NCBI GenBank assembly: GCA_013396635.1
Contig: WBMW01004867.1
Location: forward strand, 1,550,318-1,614,317
Origin: Penelope pileata
Taxonomy: Eukaryota > Chordata > Aves > Galliformes > Cracidae
Direction of reading: 5' to 3'
DNA length: 64,000 nt
Both the position numbers and the translations under genes were made by a program. This document shows positions 1 to 13,798 of the stretch, piece after piece. How positions within the stretch are numbered: position 1 is the stretch's first letter; each line of letters starts with the position of its first letter. The notes under the pieces are model-generated. The model made no database searches. It was not told where the DNA came from and saw nothing but the letters and a program-made list of their open reading frames with translations.

Positions 1-3000
1 GAACCAATGCACTGAACAGTAGGTATTTCTGTCCTAAGTATACTTTCCCAAAGCCCTGAGGCACAGTATTGATGGGTCTGAATTACTTCAGACAGTGATG
101 AAGGCAAGGAGTGTGATAGCAGCTAATAGATATAGGATGTAAGGTGGGCTTTTAATAATGGGAGAACAAGACTGTCCAGGAAGACCCTGCTTGTGCCTCT
201 CTACGGCTGAAAGATCTAGAGGATTTGCCGTTTCAGCACAACTGTTGAATAAGATCCTTAGAGGACTGTAAAGAACAGAGCCAACTGCTATTTGGATCTT
301 CGTGGTATTATCAAAACTGCTCAATTTGACGTTGGCTCTGTTACATTTGTCCTTCAGTGCTTTATTCAGCCAGGAACTCCCTCATCTCTCAGGTGTGTGT
401 GCGTGCACTGCTGGGAGTCACCTGCATAATGAACAAACCTGTAGGCCCCTGCAGATTTTGCAAAAGAGAATTTTTTTTTTCAATTCTCGTGACCTTGTTT
501 ATGAACGCAATAACACACATTGAAAGGGATTGTGTGGAGTTGCTTTTCTATGACTTAATCTCTCCTTTAAACTGCACTTTTTCATTTATGCCTGTCAACA
601 ATCAGACTACTGACTGTATCAATAATTTTCCTTGAAAATCATTAGCCTGACGATGATATTTCAGTGCCTTGGAAACCATCACAATTGCTACTTAGAAAAA
701 TGGATGCTGGGTTAGATGATAGCTCTCATCTCAGGCCAGATCTGAGGAGGGTGAACCTACCGGCTTGGTGTGTGCGCACCGATGTAATACTAAATGGCAG
801 GGGCTGTCAACAGAATAGGATTTGTCATGCAGTGCTTTGTATAAGCTAAACAGTTACAGCCCTTCTCCCACAAAAGCTCTTCAATCCCACATGGGAAAAG
901 TTTAGCACCTGGGCAAGGCTGTTGCACTCATCGCAAGATGAAACACAAAATGTTTTTTAAAATACTTTTGCTTAGCGTAGACCTCTGCATTATTCTTCTG
1001 AAATGTATTAGCTGCACATTCTTCTAACTTGAATTTTGCTCCTCACTATTTTACAGTTTTAAGATTTGTTTGATAACTTCTGACACTTTTCATCTTTGAT
1101 AAGGAGACATGAAATTTGTCCCACTAAACTTCAAGAGACGCTGCTACAGGGATTTATAGATAGCTAAACAAACCTTGTTTAATTGAAGGCATATCTGCTA
1201 AAAAATGACTAGATAATGAGCTTCTTACTTCTTTCTTGCTACTGAATTCGAGATAACATAGTTAATCGTCAGCTTTGATCGAGGAGTACATGGATCTGTC
1301 TCCATTTCCAGACCCACCTGTCGCAGATGGATTATAATTGCGGACAGTTTTTCCTTCCGTTTAGAAACGTGAAAAGCTCATATTGGCCACTGGAGGTCAC
1401 TGTAGTTCTACAAAGAGGAGAGAACCATTAATTAACTACTGACTAGGAAAGGATTTGGAGACCGAGCGTTCTGGGGTTTTATGTGACTACAGTGTGAAAA
1501 TCATGGGATAAAAACAATAAAATCCTATTGCAGAATGTGCCATATTTTGGCACTTTTTATTTTTTTTATTTTTTTTTTCAAAATTTGCATATTTATGTTT
1601 TACTATTTTGAGCAAATAGTGTAGGAGTCCACTTCCCACTTGTTCCTTTCCTAAGTGCTTTGGAGATTTCAAGTGCTTGATGTGCAAGAGGTGTCTCTAT
1701 GCTAGTGCCCATTTTCTTGTCTTTGCATAAAGATGGAAAATTCCTGTCAAGAAGTGTTCCCAGCCTCTTTGTGATTGCTCTGCTTCTCTTAGCTGGCCAC
1801 TCTTTGGAAGACCTACAGCTGAGGACGTAGGAAACATAGATTACTGTTTTTTGGAGATTTCCTGAAATTTTACCTTTGTCTTTCTCTGTCCTCTGTAGAC
1901 AGTAAAGTGCAACACCTACCTTCCAGCAGGCCTATGACGTGCTCAGCTCACAGCAAGCCCTTGTGCACCCACGTTCCTGGGGCAAGGCCCAAGCGCTGCT
2001 TTTGCTGCTCTTGATCACTGATACATAAGCAAGAGTGTAACTGGCTATAGCTATTCTGTCACTGAACTGCATTGACTTTGTTATCTGTACATGTAACAGG
2101 GGCACCAGGAAAGGCTGCGAAAACCTGTCTGAAAAGATGGTTAGACTTTCTGGCCTTCCTCCTACACTAGGATCCTTGGTGCTGCAGTGGCACTGCTGTC
2201 AGCAGTTGAGCAGCTTGAAGGCAGCTCAGGAATGCTGAAATTTTGGTGATAATACACAAAGTGCTTTCCTGCAGCAGAGCACTTCAGCATATGCTCATGC
2301 TGAGACATAGCTGTGTCCCTGACTTCAAATGGTGCATAAGAATTGAAGGATGTAAAAGCTTTTAGAAGATGTAGAATCTGTTAAGTTCTTGTACCAGTGT
2401 GCTTGTGAAAAGCTCTGTCTCTTGTACTCTAATAGCTGTTCCTTGGAACTCTTTCACAGGAAGACACAGATCTTGCCTCCAAAAAGCCTTCAGTTAAATT
2501 AAACAGCACATGAAAAGTACAAGTGAGGAAAAATGCAGAGACTGACCTACATCTATATCTACTAATCTACATCTATTGAAAGCACTGATGATCTAGGCTC
2601 ACCCTACCGAAGTTATAAGCCAGGTTGCTTTTGTTTCCTTGCAAAATTTAGCTCTGACAGGATTCGCCTCTGTCTCCTTTGAACCGTGAAGAAAAAAGCA
2701 TATGAGTGAGTGAGGGTAGATACCTTCCTGGTACAGAAGTGCCCCCTGTTAGGTGACAGTCATACCCAGCGAAGAGCTGTGCTATCAGCAGCATGAGATA
2801 TGGCTGGCAGCAATCTGCCTCATTCGCTGGGAACCAGTTTGTTGTAAGGTAGGAATGCTGGCAAATGAAATGGCAGGAAAGGTCACAAACGTGGTGCGTT
2901 TCAGAGAGAAGCCAGGGTCCCTCACTTACCTTTTTCTGAGGGAGGTCATAACAATGCAGCTTAGTTGAGAAAAAATCCATGAAACCTTCAAGGTATGTTG

Positions 3001-6000
3001 TTTATTATGTATATTGACATCTGATAGTCTGTGCAAATAACCCTCATGCCCGTATCTGGGCACTGATAATACAAACTGTGGATAATATTTTTGGAAGACA
3101 AATGTGCTGTGGGTTAAGATAAAAGACAACCAAGTCCTAGAGTGAAAGTCTGTAGATTCATCTATCTGCATGGATACCTAGCCTGCATACAGTCAGTGCA
3201 AATCACAGTTGTAACGGACTCATGTGGAGAGCAACAGCCCTGCAAGGTATCTGAGAGAGGTATGTACTCTGTTACTATGCTGCAGCTGCCGGTTTTACTC
3301 CTGCAACACAACGTGTCTCAATAAAGAGGCAATGAATTTGGAAAGAGCTTGAGATTTTGGTATTTACATTTCAGATGCTGTATTGTCTGATTTTTACTGG
3401 TGAGAGAATACCCAGAAAGTGATTAAGCTTCTTTGTTTCCTGTTCGATATGCGCAGAATAATTACGAATGAGGTTTTTGTGTGTGTTCCATTGACCACTT
3501 CCTTAGGAGTATTGCCCTGTAGGCCATATTTTTTTATGGCTGAAGTTATCTGCTAGAGTTGTTTGGTGTCTTCGTGAACTTGGACAGCATCTCTCACTCA
3601 TCTAAGGAGCTGTTAGGACATTAAAATCGACATACTTGACTTCACTGTGTGCGTAAATGTGATCAATACATCATTAGAATTGAGTCCTGAGCTGGAGTTT
3701 GAAGAAAGATAGGGAAATGCTGTTCTGGGACAGTTCATTGCATGTTTCCCCTGCATGAAAGATAGTGTAAAAATGCCTTAGAATACATCAGGTGAAAATG
3801 GGAAAATAGAGGAATGAGCTCATGGCTGGTATCACTGCTGAGCAATGGTACCATGATCGGTAAGGATCCTTCGGCACAAAGGAGTTACTACATTCCTGCC
3901 TGTCTCAAGTCTTGTCTCACCAGGGTTATAGACAGAAGGGAGAGGCTGGTACAAAGGACACCATGTGAGGGTCAAGGTATGTGCTCTGCTGCTTCCAGCT
4001 GGCAGGAACTGGTGCTGACTTTGAAGTTTGATCTGATTTACTAGCCTTCTGAGTTTGTCTCTTTGAAAGTCAAGCGTGGGAACTTATTTGGGGCTGCAAT
4101 TTTCCTTACCTACATTTGAATCAAGCAGAGGGCAGTGACACCAGGTTTGCTCAGAATGCTGTGAGGAGGAGGAGTCTGAGTTGAATGTGGAGGGAGCCTG
4201 GACTCTGTACTTGGGTTTTCAGGACAGACCTGGAGAAAAAGGGACAAGGAAGACATCTTGTGCAGCAGAAGGGCAGTAGCAGGCACATAGGAAGTCCTGA
4301 GAGAAGGTGGCTGCTGGTGCGCCTGCTCAGTATACAGGAACCTCATTCATTCTCCTTCAGAGAGAACATGGAAGTCATGTGTTTAGCAACTCTTCAGCCA
4401 AATCAGTTGTTTTCCAAACGTTTCGTGTTTGCATCCTTTTTCTGCCAATGCACTTGCATCAGAAAAAAATAGGGTTTTGGAGGAAGAGAAGATAGTTTCC
4501 AGGGGATTCACTGCAAGGAATTCACTGTAGAACAACTTCTTAAAGGGAATTTTTTTAGAATGTTTAACATTTGATCCTGACCTCTGGTACAATTTGGAAA
4601 ATCAGCTCTGTGGCTGCTGATTAGAAAACGTGGCTGACACCTCTACAAAGAACAGCCATGCTTTAAACAGGGGCTCTGACACCTCAAAGGCATTGTCCAC
4701 CTGTTTATCTTTAACAAAACATCAGCAGCTCTAGGAGAAGCTGGACCAAATGCAGAGTGTTGTACCTGGAGCTTGGCTTTGTTAATTATTTGTAGCAGAC
4801 TGAACAATTTTGAGAAAGACTCTGCATTCCTGCCTGTTTTCTGATCAGTCCAATGTTGTTTTCCTGCTGAGTGCTATGCTGTCTACCTTTTCTCAGGCAT
4901 CCCAGTATTTCCAGTCTTTTAATCAGTTCTTTCCTGTTTTTGCAAGGACCACTGCTTGACCTGTTACCACGGGTTTGTGTTATCTGATCGTTAGGGAATG
5001 GCATAGGCTGCCTTCCCCTTGCAGATTGTCCTAAGGAGCCTATAATGTGTCTCACTCTCTGCAAGTGAAGAAAAACAAAACCTGCTGATCTGTGGTTTCA
5101 AGCTGCTCATGTTCTCCCTGCACTTTTGATCCATACAAATCCTACTTAAATGGTAGCTGTAACTTCTACCCAATCTTTAGCTGATGGAGAGGAGGAGATT
5201 AAGGCAAGTCATCTTTGCATATGCTGATGAGCCTGGTTCAGTGAAAAGTCTGAGCTTTTATGAACCATGACGCATAAGAGAGGGGGGGTGGCAGCGCAAA
5301 CTGAATGTGTCAATTCATGCCTGCAGTGTTGTGAAGTCCTTTCTTAACTCCTACATGTCAGGTTGCTTTCAGAGGAACAATTTGGTCTCAGGCTTTCTCT
5401 TCCTCTTCAGTATGTGCAGTCCTTGTTTTGTTGTTACCTTTTAATCCTTTCTAATTTTCTGGGAGCCTTCTGTCTCCACCAGGACAAACTTGAAGTACAA
5501 GCGGGCTGTGGCGGTTTCTCTGTTCTCTAGGAGATGTCATGATTAGAGTCCATCTTGGCTCCAGGTCTCAGGCACATCAGCCACACGAAGTTGTGTGGTG
5601 TCCTCTTATCAAAACAGGTGATCCAGTGGCTACTGCAGATGCTCAAAGCATTGCCAGCTAATGCAGAGACATTGTAATGGCCTTTACCAGGATGCTTCTG
5701 TGTGAGAGTGGACTTGTTTCCATGCTTCATGCAGAAGTGGCAGGACTGTCTTGACTTTCTATCAGAGCAGCTCTGTACAAGACAACAGAAAGGAAAAATG
5801 CCTCCAAGACTGGCTCCCATTCTGTTGGGACAGATTGCCACACTCCATTTTTTTCCCCCATTTTTCCCTGTCTTCTAGGCCTGTCCTGAGGGTCTGAGCT
5901 TTTTTTCAGTCAGCAAATACTCTTTTCCATTTGGATCGTACTCTGCTGATGTTTGTTTCTGCCAGGAGCTCGAAGACGAGGCAATCTTCCACTGCAAGTT

Positions 6001-8109
6001 GCTCTTTCTTATCTTTACTATTATCAAATTAAAACAAAACGAAACAAAACCACCTCCAAATGGGCAGTTGTTACCTCTGAGCTAGCCACCGGTTTGGACA
6101 CACCATTCCCACCCCCTCAACTTAACAAGATTCAGCCATGAATGTGATGAAGACTCAGAAAGAGGGTGCAGACAAATGCTTTCAATCATTTGTATGCTAA
6201 TGCTGTATCTAACTCATTGCTTTAGCATAAACTCACGTCTCTGGTTTACACATCTTGTGAAGGTAATCGAGACATTTTCTCTGGTGGCTTACAGTGTGTG
6301 TTCTTAAGGCTCAGAGGGTGGGCAATCAGCAGGGCTTGTTCTGTTGAAATTTTGCAGCATGCATGATTTTGGAAGTCTTTCCGAAATGTCCTCTCTTGGA
6401 ATTAAAAGGTTCCAAGGGAATTTTTTTGTTTTTTATTTTTTATTTTTTAGTATCAAAAAACTAACACACAAACCAAATCTTTCGGTTTGGTTAAAAGATT
6501 GCTGAGGGCTGTATTCTGGACTGCTGGTCTCACTTCTCCATGGCAGGTACTACAGAAACGTATGGCCATCCATATCCACCCCTACACGTTGTACGTGGTC
6601 TGACCATGGACCATGGTTTAGGGACCATACAGTTGAGCAATTTGCAATAAAATTTGGATTTAGACACATTACTGCTAGTCTCCATCATTCCCAGTATAAC
6701 AGGCAGTGGAAAAAGGCATTAAAATAATGAATTGTCCACTGAAAAAGCTGTAAATCCAGACTCTGCTGTGAATTTAACTCCGTAGAACTGCCTTAATGAG
6801 CCATGGGCCGCCAGCTACTGACATGCTGTTCGGCAGGAGACTGAGAGCAAGAAGACTGTAATGTTAGAAATGTTACAGGATTCACTGGCAAGCTGCAGAT
6901 GTATGAAGAAATAGGTAAGGAGAAAAATCATTACCCTGTTCGTGTTCAGAGCAGGGAATAATAGCTGCAGCTCAGGGAGGTAGCGTTGTCACACTGCAGC
7001 TGCTTAAACATCACATAACTTCGTGATTAGATTTTCCTTAAGGATTTATTCCCCATTGCTCTTCACCTTGCAAAACAGGCATGACATTTGGCTGGTGCAG
7101 TTGCACTAGGAGGTAGGATACTGCAAGGACGTTAGGATTAGTGTGGCTCAGTACAGCTTGAAACAGCTCAAATCCAAGTCAATATACTCAAAAACAGGCA
7201 ACAAGAGCCACTGTTCTTGCTTTTTAGATGAGTCTCAAGATTCTGAGGACTTGATTTAGCACTGCTGAAATCTTCAAATTATCTACACCATAACTGTCCA
7301 AGCAACTGAAGTGCTACCAGAATAGCTCAGTAATTTGTATTCTGAGCAGGGAATCACAAATGCATGTGTTATTAAGGAAATTGTTATTATTTAACATTAC
7401 GTATTACCTTAATATAGGAGTATTTTTTTACAGTATGCAATATCATTTAGATATTAAGACGCATTTGGAGTTTCAGATTCAAGTATTAAGAGAAATGCAA
7501 AATTCCTGTGTTTAATTACAGTTTAAAGAATTACTTATGGTTACACCATCAGGGGAATTCATCTTCTTCATGAAGGAACCAAAGCTTTAAACAGCACGAG
7601 AAAGGGATTTAAAACAAAAGCAAAGGTAGATTATCTTCCACTTCCATTTTATGTCTGCCAGTATGGAATGCTGAAAGGAATGTATTTTTCCCCAAACACT
7701 TGCATGGTCCATGCAGGAAAGGGTTAGAGTACTATCTGTGGGCTCTGGACTGGGATTTATCTTGCTTATTTTCAAACACTTACGTTATCATTTTCTGCAT
7801 TTTGTGTTAGAGAGCAGGCTTCCTGAGTTCCTTAAAATAGATGCTTGGAAATACAGTTCAACTGTTCTGCCTTAAGTGTCCACCTGTGGATGATGGGAAC
7901 CATGTTGCAGAGGTATCTGCTTCTTCCTCTTTACTGCAAAGGGAACTGACACAACAATCTTACGTGAACTCACCCTTACTGTCTTCTGAGCCCTCGCATG
8001 GCAGACACAGTTGGAAACGACAGCACAACATTTTGCAAAGTACTCTACAATTTTCTCTTGCCGTTTGTTTCAAAAAACCATACAGGAGGGAAGGAAGAGG
8101 GGTTTAATT
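1..8109. other. intergenic, no gene recognised
   Basis: I see no conserved exon, RNA gene or recognisable transposon. Frames are at most about 110 codons, without family motifs or flanking splice structure. T-rich low-complexity tracts lie at 1554-1578 and 6421-6448. A 104-codon minus frame at 5527-5841 is the most protein-like stretch, but I do not recognise it. Confidence 0.6.
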
Positions 8110-8316
8110 TTTCAGGAAGCACTTTTCTACTGTGCAGGTGACAGAGCACTGACATAGGCTGCCCAGAGGTTGTGGAGTCTCCTCCTTGGTGATCTTCAAA
8201 AGCTGCCTACACACAAGTCTGTATGACTGCTCTGGGTAGCTCTACTGGAGCAGGGTTTGGAGCAAGTGGCCTCCAGAGGTGCCTTCCCACCTCAACCGTT
8301 CAGTGATTCTGTGAAA
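8110..8316 (+). mobile_element. CR1 LINE 3' fragment
   Basis: Degraded CR1 3' end. It has GCCCAGAGGTTGTGGAGTCT, then a garbled frame, the CCAGAGGTGCCTTCCCACCT segment and a final CAGTGATTCTGTGA tail. The truncation point on the left is approximate. The divergence is greater than in the copies at 50.3 and 58.4 kb, so it is probably older. Confidence 0.88.
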
Positions 8317-10150
8317 ATTATTCCATCCAAATCTACACAATTCTTGATGAGCAGTTCTGAGAGCATTTGCTAGCACAAGATGTGCCTTGGCATGTCCAAA
8401 ATCAGGCTCTACTTTTCTTTCTGGCTCACAGGCTGCAGGCTCCGTGTGGTTGGGGCCTGGTACTGAGCCGTCCCCAGGTGGGTCTGCTCTGCTCACTGGG
8501 GTGCCCTTCACTTGTCCCTAGGCAGCATTGGCAGCTTCTGCCTGCAGGGGCTTTGGTTCTCAGTTTAACATGGCTGTGGGCCAGCTCACAAAAATGGTAC
8601 AGGCATATTTCTTGTTCTTTGAATTCTTGGCTTTTCTGTTGTCAAGAGAATCCAAAAAGACCAACCAGGGTGATCATTCTTGTGAGGACACACAGTCCTG
8701 AGAACTTGACTGAAACAGGTAATTATTTCCCAGGTGAGAACATTTCAATGACAAGCTGCGTTAGAATTAAAGAGCAACAGGGGTAGAGCAGGGGACACTG
8801 TCCATCTAGATAAGAATATGCTTCAGAAACTTTCAGATTTCAGTGAAAAACAGAATAAATTGTAACCTTAATTTTCTTTCCTATAGTTGCCCCGCTTCAC
8901 ATCTCACAGCTGATCAATAATTTGTTTTGACATCTGAGTCGTGAAAAGGAGAGGGAAAAAAGAAGCTCATGGCAATGTGCCACCTAATTATATCTACAAC
9001 ACAAAATCACTGCTTCAGCTGTACCTGACAAACATCAGGGAAGCTCTAAAGCTAACTATGCATGAAATTTCGAACAGACTTACTACATGTGTGAAAATTG
9101 CCTGTAAAACATTAAAAAGGATGGATTCTACACTTTATTGTGTTCTAATTAAGTAGACAATAAGGCACCGTATCTGTTTATTTTTTTTAAGCCTTACATT
9201 CTTGCATACCTTATTATGATAATTAACAATGCCACTGCATGTGAAAATCAGTTTTGAGAGATCCAATGCCCAAGTTGTCATGAAAGAGAATGGTGAGGAG
9301 AATTGCTTTATACTTGGAGAAAAGCAAGCTGCGAGATTTCAGAAATAATTATCATGACTGTGAAAAATTTGCTTGGCAGTTCATTTCACTTGTGTCTCAG
9401 GGTTGCCATTCTTTCTTTTAAGTGATTTCTTGCTAGGTCTAAACACAGACCTCCAGTCTGAAGCTAATTCCCTACTTCAACTTTTAAACTTGCTTTTGAA
9501 GAGAACTGGGAAAGAATTATGTTTGGTGACTTCCATGATACTCAGAGGTTGACTGCACTTCATTTGCACTCTTGGATCTAGACTTCAAAGTTCCACAGAG
9601 CTATTAATCCATCCTCCAATGTCAGCCATTTATGCCTACTTCAAGTTCTTATTTTGCTGTGGTTGGCACCAGAAAATGCACGCTAGCTTTAGCAGAGACA
9701 TCATGAGCAGCTTGGTAGTCACTAATATTTGTCTTTCCAGAGCTCAGCATGTGTCCAAGGACTTCACAGTCTGTGGTCTTGCTTTTTTGACTGTTTGTGA
9801 CAATGTTTAATTTTACACACTTAAGCATTCCCGGTGCATGCATTAAATTATATTATTTTTTAATAAAAAGGGAAAAATTAGGAACCCTTGTAAACAGTTT
9901 CAAATACTGAGCCTTGTCATAAAGAATTCCTCAATGTTTTATAATGTAGAAACAGTACTCTGTTGATGACATACATATTGTTTACATAATTTGTTTTTAA
10001 TGTGCTTCTATGGGGCATGTCGAGGGTATTCCTATATGGGGGAATTGGAACAAGAAATGCTTGTACGGGCTCTGTTAAGAGCATACACCGCAAATAAAAC
10101 TATACTATGCTCTACTAAATTTTGTCTTGGCTCTGTCTCCAAGAAAAAAA

Positions 10151-10177
10151 CAAAACAAAACAAAACACACACACACA
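10151..10177. repeat. (CAAAA)n followed by (CA)n
   Basis: Three CAAAA units run into six CA units. This is a compound simple repeat. Confidence 0.8.
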
Positions 10178-12621
10178 GAACCACAGGAGGTTACAACCTC
10201 CTAGAAAGAATGGGTTTGAATGGAGAAGTTACCCATATTTTTATAACGTAATTGAAAATGTATAATTCTGTGACAGATGTGACATTATGCATTTTTTTCT
10301 CCCATGCTGCCTCTTTTGTTTGCAAACATTACCTTTTAACATACCCTTGATATCAAATCTCTTCTGAGAACATGCTTACAAGTATGTGTACGGCTAGGAG
10401 CATGACAAAGAGCCCTCATAAGGAAGCACAAAAAGGTGGGGAAGGAAGTCTCTTTTCCCTGAAGGAGGACATGGGGAGGAAGAGCACCTGAGAAGACGGT
10501 GTTTTTGAACAAAAATTCTTACTCTAAGGCTCTGGGTGCAGAACGTTATACACGTCAAAAGAGGGGCTTTTGCTTTTGTTGTTGTTCTGAGTCCCATCTG
10601 TTTGCTGCCTTCATTTGTCTTTCACTGCCTTGATGGTGAGCTCAAGGCAGCGGCAATGACTGCCTTCTTGTGTAGGTGTGTTTCCAATGCACATAAACAG
10701 AGAGGGATGTGATGTTTTCTGTGCTAGCACAACAGTAATTAATCCTGAGATGACTGACACTGGTGGCAGCAGGGATTCTGCCTTCATTTGAAAATGTTTA
10801 GTGAAAATTTTACACATCTATCTGGATGTATTGTATAATGACAAATTTGAGAGCAACAGTGAAAGTCTCTTTGATTTATATGAGACTTGGTACATCTGTT
10901 GACCTGTCCACAACTACTCTATGAGTATTTTTTATAATTTTTATTTGTATAGATTTATACTGTATGCTTTGTGGGGCATTTTTTAAGACATATGATGGTT
11001 CTTATGCTCTCTGTCCACTTATGGGAGAAAGTTCTCTCTACATAAGCGTGATAGTGCTTAGGGATGGTGTTCAGTTTTTCCATTTCTAGCCAGAAGAGTA
11101 GGGAAGATACAAATTTGAGCCTTTTGGCCTAACAAGCAAATATCACAGATACTGGGCATGTGATGAGACTGCTAAGCAGCACTACAAAATGAGGGCACCA
11201 ATCCTTTCTCCTTGCCCTGTTGCCTGGAGGCTCTGGGCAGGTGATGAGAAGTCTAAGGTTTGCTTTCTTCATCTGGGGGATTCAAGTTTCTCTTTGGCAC
11301 CGTCGGACTGCCCTGCACCAAGATATGTGAAAGGTGACACGTGACAGCTGCCATTTTGAAGAAAAGCAAATTAAATGTCACAGAGAGCAAAATTCTCCTT
11401 GGTAAACTCTTTTTATTTCAATGAACACGTTCTAATTGCTTGCCAGTGGGCATGAATGTTCTGAAAGGAGACCTCACTAATAACATATGAAGGATAAAAC
11501 CCCTCCCTGGTGCTCAAACTCCACTGAAATAGTGTTTTCCTTGCCTACAGATATGAACTGCTCTCCTCTCCTACTACTGTATTTATTGTTTAACTGAAAC
11601 TAGTCCATTATTTAGCAAATCAGCTTGGGAGGCAGTTTTTAATAAAAGATATTATATGGAGTAAAGTTTATTGTATTATAAAGCTTTATGTTGCAATCCA
11701 AATGTTACCATTAGCAAATCAACAACAAAACTCAAGTGATGATTTTTACATTCTGCTCTTACTATAATAATATGAATTTTGCTTTTTAAATGTTATGTAC
11801 TAAATTTCCTCCTCATTGCATGTTAATCAAAAGTAACAAGAAAGTCATTGCCACTGTTTTTCCGGAGCATTAGAGAAATCTCTGTGTATGTACAGACCTA
11901 TGTGTAAAGCATATACTGAGGCCTTGATGGCCATTGTATGAGGTTGACTGATCCCTTGATGACTGAATCTCTCCATTTGTAGAAAGCGGAGTTGTCTCTG
12001 TCCCTGTGTCTCCTACCATAGCCTAATTCACCTCCGAGTTTTTTTTCACCCCATGCCAATAACCGTTCAGTGACATGAGTCTGTCGCTTTGGTAAGCACA
12101 GGAGAAACTATGTAGTGATGGAAAAATCTCCTGAAAATGATGCATACAAAAACCATGTTTTTGTTTTCAGCTGTTGTGAACATATTCTTTATCAACAAAA
12201 AGAAAATGACCTTTCTATAACTGGTTACAATAATTATTAATTATTTAACCAAAATGTTCCCAACACTGTAAATATTTGAAACATAAATATATTTATTATC
12301 TGTGCTTTGCAAAATTAATGCAAATCTTAGGGCATTGGTAAGAGAGAAGACACCATTCTCGTGTTTCTAAAAAAAGAAAATAAATAAAGGTCTGTGTTCA
12401 GGATTTTTATTCCAATAATTTTATTTTCCTTACAAGTTTGTAGACCACCATTATGAGACCGCCAAATGTCTGTTTATTGCCTTTATTTCCTCTATTTTGC
12501 TGCAGCCAGGTGGATCCTGCTACCCCTACCTTTGCTGCCTCATCTACCGCTCTGTCAGCCTGAGCTTCCTGGAGCTCAGCTCTGGGCCACATCTCAGCAC
12601 GGACGGCTGCGCTTGGTTTGT

Positions 12622-12645
12622 ACAGACAGTGTACAAACTGTCTGT
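12622..12645. repeat. perfect 9-bp hairpin in a GC-rich island
   Basis: ACAGACAGT, then a 6-base spacer GTACAA, then ACTGTCTGT. The stem is perfect. It lies in a locally GC-rich stretch (about 12495-12690) that stands out from the AT-rich surroundings. No family was recognised. Confidence 0.6.
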
Positions 12646-13458
12646 GCTCCCTAAGCATCCCCTCAGCTCTGCTGCTCTGCTCCTGGTTTCTGGAATTTAA
12701 GTATTTGTCTTTAAAATATGCTGTCTTCCAATCCCTACAGAAATTGGGACAAACAGATGCACAATTTAGTCCTCAGTTTGACTCTGAAATGTTTTTCAAA
12801 GACAAGGCTATAAATCCTTGGGCTGGATGAAGGGAGAGTTTATCAGGGAAAAGATTAAGTTTAAATTCAGCGTTTCCATGTTGATAGCAGCATTATTATT
12901 GCCATCAAGTGCATGCACTGCATATCTCGCTAGTAAGTAGCTGTAGCATATCATTCAGCTTCAAGGTCTAGTCAAAGGATTTTTTTTCCTGATCTTGTTA
13001 GCTTTAGATTGACCTTGCTTTCTTCCTGTTAAGTTTCTGTTTGTTTAAGGGATGAGTTTTAAAAATTTTAAAGTAAATTTATAAAGAAAAAGCTAAATCT
13101 GCTCAGACTATCTCATATGCTCAAATATTATTGTTCAGGAGAATTAAGGTAAATTAGACAGCTATATTATATATGTTATACATATATACAAAAATATTTT
13201 TCAGCAGGCTATTGTTTAGTAGTTATTTTGTCTTGTTTGGATGCAGCTGTAACAAGGGGAAGAACATCAGTGTCCTCATTAGCTGAAATTTCTTTGTGAG
13301 CAGATACTTTCTCTCAGTCTCAGCAGTTAACCTGATCCAGTTGCCCACAGTGTTGCTTGGTGGCCAGCCAAGGCCCTGGGGTGTAGAGCTGGGCTTCTGT
13401 CCAAAGTGTCTGGATGATCTTTTGATGTAAATGCAGAGAAAATCTGTGAATACCCTCC

Positions 13459-13476
13459 TTTTTTTTTTTTTTTTTT
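13459..13476. repeat. T18 homopolymer
   Basis: Run of 18 T preceded by CCTCC. No associated retrocopy was recognised. Confidence 0.85.
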
Positions 13477-13737
13477 CAGATTGTACAGTCTGATATCTTT
13501 GAAGATTTACACCATGTCCTCTTTTTTGGCCTCTGACAGCACTGCTCTTTCTGAGACTTCTCAGTAGTTCCTTTCCCTCATCTTTATCAAGGATGAAGCT
13601 TCTTAGCCCCGTCTGCGATGTCTCTGTTGTTTAAGACCAGTCATGCAGTGCAGCTGTTTTTCTTACCGCATGCTGAAGGTTGGAGTGACCGGACCTTGAC
13701 AGACCCATTGTTCTTTGGCCAATTCCACAGATTGCAA

Positions 13738-13798
13738 CTGTTCAATGCACAAACGATCTTCCTTCCACTTGTTCAATACCACACACAAACGATCTTCC
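13738..13798. repeat. imperfect two-copy direct repeat
   Basis: GTTCAATGCACAAACGATCTTCC is followed a few bases later by GTTCAATACCACACACAAACGATCTTCC, the same block with a 5-bp insertion. The origin is unknown. Confidence 0.65.
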
